20,157 nt of DNA, taken from JBDKFK01 sp039798745. GTDB lineage: Bacteria > Patescibacteriota > Microgenomatia > UBA1406 > GWC2-37-13. The DNA lies in contig JBDKFK010000029.1 in assembly GCA_039798745.1 (NCBI GenBank), positions 1 through 20,157 on the forward strand, read 5' to 3'. The notes beneath the pieces were generated by a model. That model was not told the DNA's origin, ran no database searches, and saw only the letters and a program-made list of their open reading frames with translations. The stretch's first letter is position 1, and each line of letters opens with the position of its first letter. Below are positions 14,909-20,157 of this stretch, in pieces. Made by a program: the position numbers and the translations under genes.

Positions 14909-14937
14909 TTGTAGTAATAGATATATATTAGTATATT
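14909..14937 (+). promoter_or_regulatory. Possible promoter of the cohesin/dockerin protein gene
   Basis: In the very AT-rich 107-bp gap after gatB, TTGTAG (14909-14914), a 17-bp spacer and TATATT (14932-14937) form a plausible weak promoter. The A/T richness makes chance matches likely. A short inverted repeat, CTATTA/TAATAG around 14903-14920, lies in the same stretch but is too weak to call a terminator. Confidence 0.3.
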
Positions 14938-14980
14938 GTATTAGATATTAGGTCCTAAGTTCATATTATTTCTTAAGAAG

Positions 14981-17059
14981 ATGAGAGAGGTAAAGTCCCT
15001 TTTCTTTTTGGTATTAGCCTTGGTAACAGGGTTAATCTTTTTACGCTTCATAGCACAGTACAGCACTAAGCCTAAAGCCGTAGCTCCCAACGTTACCCTC
15101 ACCATGAATCCAAAGTCAGCAGTACTGGCCTCGGGTGAACAAAAAGCCATTACGGTTTCAATTCAGACTGATAGCACAGCCAATAAAATATCAGCACTTG
15201 ACCTCAACTTTCAGGCGCAGGGAAATATTCAGATAGTATCCGCGACAGCCCCTGTTAATGCCGCAAATAACGATGCAACCGTCTTCACCGAGCTTGTAAA
15301 AACAGTAAGCAATACCTCCGCAAAGCTATCGTATATTAGTATCCGCGCCAATGATCAGCTGCCTTCGGCAGTAACGTTTACCCTAACAATAAAGAATGAT
15401 GGCTTCGCAGGGAGCGGATCATTGCTTATGACGACCGCCAATAGCAAGGTGACCGGAAATATAACTGAAAATACGTATACATGGGGCACGGTAGATCAGG
15501 GTCAGTTCACGTGTACCGGAGGAAGTAACCCTACCTCAACACCAGGAGCAGGGAATCCAACAGCTACTCCCGGAAATGCTACATCCACCCCCGGCAGCGG
15601 ACAGCCTCTGGTAGACCTTTCTATGACACCAAATTCGGGAGTATTTCCAGCAGGTGCTACAAAGAATATAACTATAGATCTTAAGACGAGATCCGCGAGT
15701 AACAAAATATCTGCCTTTGATATATATTTTCAATCCACAGGAAGCATAGTAATAGCAGACGCCAGCGGTCCTTCTAATGGTGCCAATGGTGACACTACAC
15801 TGTTTAGTCAACTCGTACGAACTGTGACAGCGAACCAGGCACAACTTGCGTATACCAGTATCCGCCCTGACTCACAGCTGCCATCTCATGTCTCAATCAC
15901 ATTCACGCTCCGAAATAATGGCACCAGCGACGCACCGGGCACATTTACTGTTGTCACCGGCACAAGTAAAGTAACCGGAAATATACAGGGAAACAACTAT
16001 GCGTGGGGAACGGTTGATGCAGGAACATTTAACGGTGCGGTTGTTACCTCTACCCCCACCTCAACTCCGGGAGGAGCGACTGCCACGCCAGGCGGTAACT
16101 GTGTTACGCCCACACCGCCTACATCTCTTAGACCAAACGGCACAGTCACAAACGGCGTAAATACGGTACTTACCTGGGATGTCGTTACAAATGCCTCAAA
16201 ATATGCGCTCAGAATAAACGACATTGGAGGATCAGGAACAACAGGTTATGTACCTGACGCAGATGTTGTGGCAGACAATATTCCGACAAACAGCTATTCT
16301 CACACATTCACTCAGGGACATGTATATAAATGGTGGGTGCATGCGATCAATAGCTGTGGTGACTGGAGCGCCTCGAATGAAGCCTTTATTTATGTTTCAG
16401 GACCTGGTGGCGCGACACCAAGTCCGACAAGTTTGCCCACTGCAACACCTGTATCGCGACCTACGATTGATCCCAATGCCACACCTACACCCCAGTTTAT
16501 TAATCTGGCCATACGTCTAAGATTGCAGGGCGTAACTACTCAACCGTCTAAGCAAACAAAAAATGCATTCTTTACCGTTACTCTGTTCCAGAATACGGAT
16601 AGAGATAGAGACCATCTTATTCCCTTAAGCTATACCATGAACTACATCGGAAACGGTATCTGGAGGGGTACTCAGCAGGTACAGCTTGTACCGGGAACAG
16701 GTTTTACCTTTTATATCGAGGGCGAAAAGCACCTGAGAAGACGCATCTGTGACGGCCGGCCAACCGATATAACACCTGGTTCATATCACTGTGCAAATCA
16801 GTATGGGAATATAACTATAAATCCAGGTAACATTGAGTTTGATTTTTCTAGAGTAATTATGTTTACCGGAGACGTGCCGTTTAAAGGTGAGAATGATGGT
16901 GTAATTGATTCATACGACATTAGTTACTTAAGGACACATCTGGGTATTTCTACCGGTGATAACGCGTATGTGGGGGATCTCAACTACGATGGACTCGTAG
17001 ATACTCAGGACTACACTCTTGCAATAACCGCAATGCTCAAACAGAGGTCGGATGAATGA
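14981..17059 (+). CDS. Exported cohesin-like/Fn3/dockerin surface protein
   Basis: A 692-aa protein with an N-terminal membrane/signal segment (about 7-25). Two related cohesin-like beta modules follow (about 37-176 and 210-350), separated by a Thr/Pro/Gly linker. They share patterns such as NKISAxDxxFQ, QLPS and SKVTGNI...WGTVDxGxF, indicating an internal duplication. Residues about 376-473 are Fn3-like (TVLTWDVVTNASKYALRI, YKWWVHAINSCGDWS). A second Thr/Pro linker leads to a beta domain (about 505-625) containing FYIEGEKHLRRRICDG, followed by a dockerin-like pair (about 629-686). Its second loop, DLNYDGLVDTQD (666-677), is a canonical calcium-binding EF-hand-like loop. The first, GENDGVIDSYD (636-646), lacks the leading Asp/Asn ligands and is degenerate. 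Proteins of this architecture are common in CPR; the partner and substrate are unknown. Its TGA stop lies 47 bp before dnaE. Confidence 0.85.
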   Translation: MREVKSLFFLVLALVTGLIFLRFIAQYSTKPKAVAPNVTLTMNPKSAVLASGEQKAITVSIQTDSTANKISALDLNFQAQGNIQIVSATAPVNAANNDATVFTELVKTVSNTSAKLSYISIRANDQLPSAVTFTLTIKNDGFAGSGSLLMTTANSKVTGNITENTYTWGTVDQGQFTCTGGSNPTSTPGAGNPTATPGNATSTPGSGQPLVDLSMTPNSGVFPAGATKNITIDLKTRSASNKISAFDIYFQSTGSIVIADASGPSNGANGDTTLFSQLVRTVTANQAQLAYTSIRPDSQLPSHVSITFTLRNNGTSDAPGTFTVVTGTSKVTGNIQGNNYAWGTVDAGTFNGAVVTSTPTSTPGGATATPGGNCVTPTPPTSLRPNGTVTNGVNTVLTWDVVTNASKYALRINDIGGSGTTGYVPDADVVADNIPTNSYSHTFTQGHVYKWWVHAINSCGDWSASNEAFIYVSGPGGATPSPTSLPTATPVSRPTIDPNATPTPQFINLAIRLRLQGVTTQPSKQTKNAFFTVTLFQNTDRDRDHLIPLSYTMNYIGNGIWRGTQQVQLVPGTGFTFYIEGEKHLRRRICDGRPTDITPGSYHCANQYGNITINPGNIEFDFSRVIMFTGDVPFKGENDGVIDSYDISYLRTHLGISTGDNAYVGDLNYDGLVDTQDYTLAITAMLKQRSDE

Positions 17060-17106
17060 TAACATGCCAACAAAACTGAGCGCTGATGTGTTAGGATATT
17101 AACCAT

Positions 17107-20100
17107 ATGTCGTTTGTTCATCTTCATGTCCATAGCGAATACTCCCTGCTTGATGGAATGTGCCGTATTGAGGATCTGGTACAAAAAGCAAAGAAGCTGG
17201 GGATGCCTGCAGTAGCCATAACCGATCACGGCGCGCTGTATGGTGCCTTTAAGTTTTTCATAAAGGCAAAGGACGCGGGTATTAAACCAATAATAGGTGT
17301 TGAGGCGTATAAGGCAAAAAAATCCCGTTTTGACAGAGATGAAGGAGCCGCAGATGCTTCACATATTGTATTACTAGCAAAGAATGTCCAGGGGTATCAG
17401 AATTTATTGAAAATAGTAAGTTACGCGCATTTAGAGGGATATTCAACGAAGCCACGAGTAGATTTTGAGCTTCTTGAAAAATACCACGAAGGGTTAATTG
17501 TACTTTCAGGTTGCGCGAGGGGTGAGATCCCAGCTCTTCTCTTACAAAATCAGACCAAACAGGCTGAAGAAGTACTCAAGAAGTATCTGACTATCTTCGG
17601 AAGCGATTTTTATCTTGAAATTCAGCGCCATCAGAATCTTGAAGAGCAGGACATTGTTAATACCGAGATTATAAAGCTTTCAAGAAAACACGGTGTGCCC
17701 ATTGTTGCCACCAATGATGTCCATTATCTTGAACCCGATGAGGCGTACGCTCAGGAAATACTTCTCTGCATTCAGTCAGGGCATGCAATCTTTGAGAAAA
17801 ATCGTCCCATATCTATGATTGACACACCTGATTACTACTTTAAAACCGCTGAGGAAATGAAGGGGCTCTTTCTTGATTATCCCGAAGCAATCGAGAACAC
17901 GGTGAAGATAGCAGAGCAATGTAACGTAGAAATTCCACATGGCTCACTTATTCTTCCTCAGTATAAAATTCCGCCAAACACAACCCCTGATAAGTATCTG
18001 CGAGACATGACCTACGCACAGATAGATCGGGTAAAAGGGTTCACTCGTGAAGAAATTACAAAGAGAATAGATTACGAACTGGGTGTAATTTCTCAAAAGG
18101 GATACGATAACTACTTCCTATTCGTGCAGGACTTTGTAACCTGGGCAAAAGACCATCAGATTGCGGTTGGTCCGGGAAGAGGCTCTGCCGCTGGATCGCT
18201 CGTTTCGTATATCCTCCGCATTACTGAGATTAATCCTCTGGAATATAATCTACCGTTTGAACGGTTCCTTAACCCGGAACGTCCATCGCCACCGGATATT
18301 GATATAGATTTTGCCGATGTCCGGCGTGATGAAGTACTCGCATATGTCCGTAAACAGTATGGCGAAGATAAAGTATCGCAGATTATTACATTCGGTACTA
18401 TGGAGGCACGTATGGCTGTTCGTGATGTGACACGTGCCTTGGGCATGTCATATTCTCAGGGCGACAGAATTGCCAAAATGATTCCTCCTCCTCAGCAGGG
18501 ATTTCATGCAAAGATTGAACAGTCTATTGAAGAAACGCCTGCACTGAAATTAGCGTATCAGACAGAAGCTGACACACAGAAAGTTCTTGATATAACAAAA
18601 AAAGTTGAAGGTCTGCCGCGACATGCTTCGGTACACGCTGCAGGAGTTATAATCTCCGATAAACCGATGATGGAGTATGTTCCGTTGCAGAGAGACCTTA
18701 AAGAAGGACGTATAACTACGCAGTATGACATGTATAGTCTTGATCTTAACGCGGTCGCCGGAGATAAGGCCGTTGGACTGATGAAAATGGACTTTCTGGG
18801 CCTGCGCAATCTCACGATTCTCGAAGACACCCTTAAATTTATAAAACAGACTACCAATAAAGTATTTGTTCTTAACGACATTGTTCTGAATGACACAAAA
18901 ACATACGAGCTTATATCAAGGGGAGAGACAATTGGGGTGTTTCAGCTGGAGTCGGGCGGTATGCGGCGTCTCGCAAAAGATCTGGGACCAGAAAAAATTA
19001 CTGATATTACGGCCATGGTCGCGCTGTATCGTCCGGGACCGATGGATCTTATTCCTATGTTTATTGAAGGTAAAAAAAATCCGGACAAGATTGAGTATGT
19101 GCATGAGAGTCTGCGGCCGATTCTGGAGGAAACATACGGTATTCTTGTATATCAGGAGCAGGTAATGGAAATTGCGCATCAGCTTGCCGGCTATACGCTT
19201 GGAGAAGCCGATAATCTTCGCCGCGCTATGGGTAAGAAAAAGAAAGAGATTATGGAAAAAGAACGTGAAAAGTTTGTTCAGGGAGCGTTCAAACACGATA
19301 TACCCAAAAAAATATCAAAAGAAATATACAGCTTCGTTGAGAAGTTCGCAGCCTATGGATTTAATAAACCCCATTCAGCCTGCTACGGACTTATCGCCTA
19401 CTGGACAGCTTACATGAAAGCCAATTATCCCGTTGAGTTTATGACCTCACTCCTTTCGGCGGAATTACAGGGAGTAGCGGGACCTATGCGTGAGATAAAA
19501 ATATCCACTGCGTTTGAAGAATGTCGTCGAATGAACATAACAATCCTCCAACCCGACATAAATAAGTCGGAGTATAGCTTTTCCATAGAGGACGGTAAAA
19601 TACGTTTTGGGCTCTCGGCACTTAAAAATGTAGGCGCCTCAGCGATTGACTCCATTATAGAAGCGCGTAAATCTGAACAGTTTACTGGCCTTAAAGATTT
19701 TCTCATGAAAGTAGATCTACGAAAGGTAAACAAAAAAACAGTTGAGAGTCTTATTAAATCCGGCGCTTTTGATAATTTTTCAAATAGAAATACAATGCTT
19801 ACGTATTATCCTGAAGTGGTAAGAGATATAGCCGAACGGAAAGAAGAAAAAGAAAAAGGACAGTTTGGTCTTTTTGGACAAGAGCATCATGAAGGTAAGA
19901 TAAAAGATAATTTCGAGCCTCTGGAAGAACTGGATGATGAAGCAATCATTAAATATGAACGAGAGGTAATAGGATATATAGTAAGTAAAGATCCTCTGGC
20001 GTCATATAAAAATATAATTGAGGAAAAGATAACTAAAAAAATAGGAAGAATTACGGTCGATGACAGCAATAGAACTCACATAATTGCGGGCGTGATAAGC

Positions 20101-20157
20101 GGCAAGAAAGTTATTAAGACAAAAAAAGATAATGATGAGATGGTATTTCTTAACATC
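17107..20157 (+). CDS. dnaE: DNA polymerase III alpha subunit DnaE (3' end outside window)
   Basis: The replicative polymerase alpha subunit. 1017 codons are open to the window edge in one frame, and the usual length is about 1100-1200. The PHP domain has all nine metal-ligand positions of the active form: H7, H9, D16, H41, E66, H86, C136, D204 and H206. The palm has GPGRGSAAGS (354-363) and PDIDIDF (396-402) with catalytic D399 and D401. MKMDFLGLRN (559-568) supplies the third catalytic Asp, D562. Also visible are RHASVHAAGV (505-514), GVFQLESGG (610-618), ALYRPGPMD (639-647) and NKPHSACYGLIAYWTAYMKA in two parts (753-772). HhH and tail regions follow, and the window ends within the OB-fold (after GRITVDDSNRTHIIAGVISG). 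The ATG gives the family start MSFVHLHVHSEYSLLDG. The nearest purine-rich stretch upstream, AGGA, is 10 bases away and weak. Confidence 0.96.
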   Translation, partial: MSFVHLHVHSEYSLLDGMCRIEDLVQKAKKLGMPAVAITDHGALYGAFKFFIKAKDAGIKPIIGVEAYKAKKSRFDRDEGAADASHIVLLAKNVQGYQNLLKIVSYAHLEGYSTKPRVDFELLEKYHEGLIVLSGCARGEIPALLLQNQTKQAEEVLKKYLTIFGSDFYLEIQRHQNLEEQDIVNTEIIKLSRKHGVPIVATNDVHYLEPDEAYAQEILLCIQSGHAIFEKNRPISMIDTPDYYFKTAEEMKGLFLDYPEAIENTVKIAEQCNVEIPHGSLILPQYKIPPNTTPDKYLRDMTYAQIDRVKGFTREEITKRIDYELGVISQKGYDNYFLFVQDFVTWAKDHQIAVGPGRGSAAGSLVSYILRITEINPLEYNLPFERFLNPERPSPPDIDIDFADVRRDEVLAYVRKQYGEDKVSQIITFGTMEARMAVRDVTRALGMSYSQGDRIAKMIPPPQQGFHAKIEQSIEETPALKLAYQTEADTQKVLDITKKVEGLPRHASVHAAGVIISDKPMMEYVPLQRDLKEGRITTQYDMYSLDLNAVAGDKAVGLMKMDFLGLRNLTILEDTLKFIKQTTNKVFVLNDIVLNDTKTYELISRGETIGVFQLESGGMRRLAKDLGPEKITDITAMVALYRPGPMDLIPMFIEGKKNPDKIEYVHESLRPILEETYGILVYQEQVMEIAHQLAGYTLGEADNLRRAMGKKKKEIMEKEREKFVQGAFKHDIPKKISKEIYSFVEKFAAYGFNKPHSACYGLIAYWTAYMKANYPVEFMTSLLSAELQGVAGPMREIKISTAFEECRRMNITILQPDINKSEYSFSIEDGKIRFGLSALKNVGASAIDSIIEARKSEQFTGLKDFLMKVDLRKVNKKTVESLIKSGAFDNFSNRNTMLTYYPEVVRDIAERKEEKEKGQFGLFGQEHHEGKIKDNFEPLEELDDEAIIKYEREVIGYIVSKDPLASYKNIIEEKITKKIGRITVDDSNRTHIIAGVISGKKVIKTKKDNDEMVFLNI

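Noticed and set aside
14899..14922. Terminator after gatB based on the CTATTA/TAATAG inverted repeat.
   Set aside because: The 6-bp A/T-rich stem is too weak and lacks a following T tract.
18916..19296. Minus-strand open frame of 126 codons opposite dnaE.
   Set aside because: It is a shadow of the conserved dnaE polymerase frame and has no independent start or promoter evidence.
1..20157. Recoded genetic code with UGA as glycine, as in some CPR groups.
   Set aside because: Several genes end naturally at TGA with complete family C-termini, and conserved frames contain no in-frame TGA.

Overview
The window looks like a chromosomal segment of a Candidate Phyla Radiation (Patescibacteria) bacterium, most likely of the Microgenomates lineage. 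This is inferred from gene content. It has densely packed genes all on the + strand, a GatCAB amidotransferase, a CPR-style surface protein with cohesin-like modules and a dockerin-like tail, long Thr/Pro-rich secreted proteins, and a PilX-like protein beginning with an 'ERGQILLIVIM'-type hydrophobic helix. UGA is used as a stop (lemA, htpX, the PilX-like gene, the dockerin gene) and is not read through inside genes. That argues against the recoded CPR groups (Absconditabacteria/Gracilibacteria).

Layout: (1) 45-3403 holds polX (family X polymerase with PHP nuclease), lemA and the membrane protease gene htpX. An almost perfect 36-bp palindrome lies between lemA and htpX. (2) 3465-6113 is an asparagine-synthase-type amidotransferase fused in frame to a C-terminal coenzyme F420-0:glutamyl-ligase (CofE)-like domain, behind a clear extended -10 promoter. 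(3) 6172-11047 is an envelope/surface cluster: a membrane-anchored two-module beta protein, a 1078-residue secreted Cys-rich protein with an arginine-studded TPTR stalk, and a PilX-like protein. (4) 11116-14873 is a membrane-anchored cyclophilin followed by gatC-gatA-gatB. (5) 14981-17059 is an exported protein with two cohesin-like modules, an Fn3-like module and a C-terminal dockerin-like module. (6) 17107 to the window end is the 5' part of dnaE, cut by the window edge.

How the genes work together: polX and dnaE both carry PHP domains with all expected metal ligands, so repair and replication enzymes with intrinsic nuclease sites occur together. GatCAB would make Gln-tRNA(Gln) and/or Asn-tRNA(Asn) by transamidation. 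The AsnB-like fusion is a second glutamine-dependent amidotransferase whose signature motifs depart from the canonical ones at two positions. The exported proteins (HtpX, LemA, cyclophilin, the stalk protein, the PilX-like protein, the dockerin protein) show that much of this region serves the cell envelope and surface.

Translation signals are unusual. Only lemA has a strong Shine-Dalgarno sequence. Several genes have a -10 box so close to ATG that leaderless mRNAs are likely. No gene-free stretch exceeds about 110 bp, and I saw no tRNA, rRNA, CRISPR array, transposase or attachment site.
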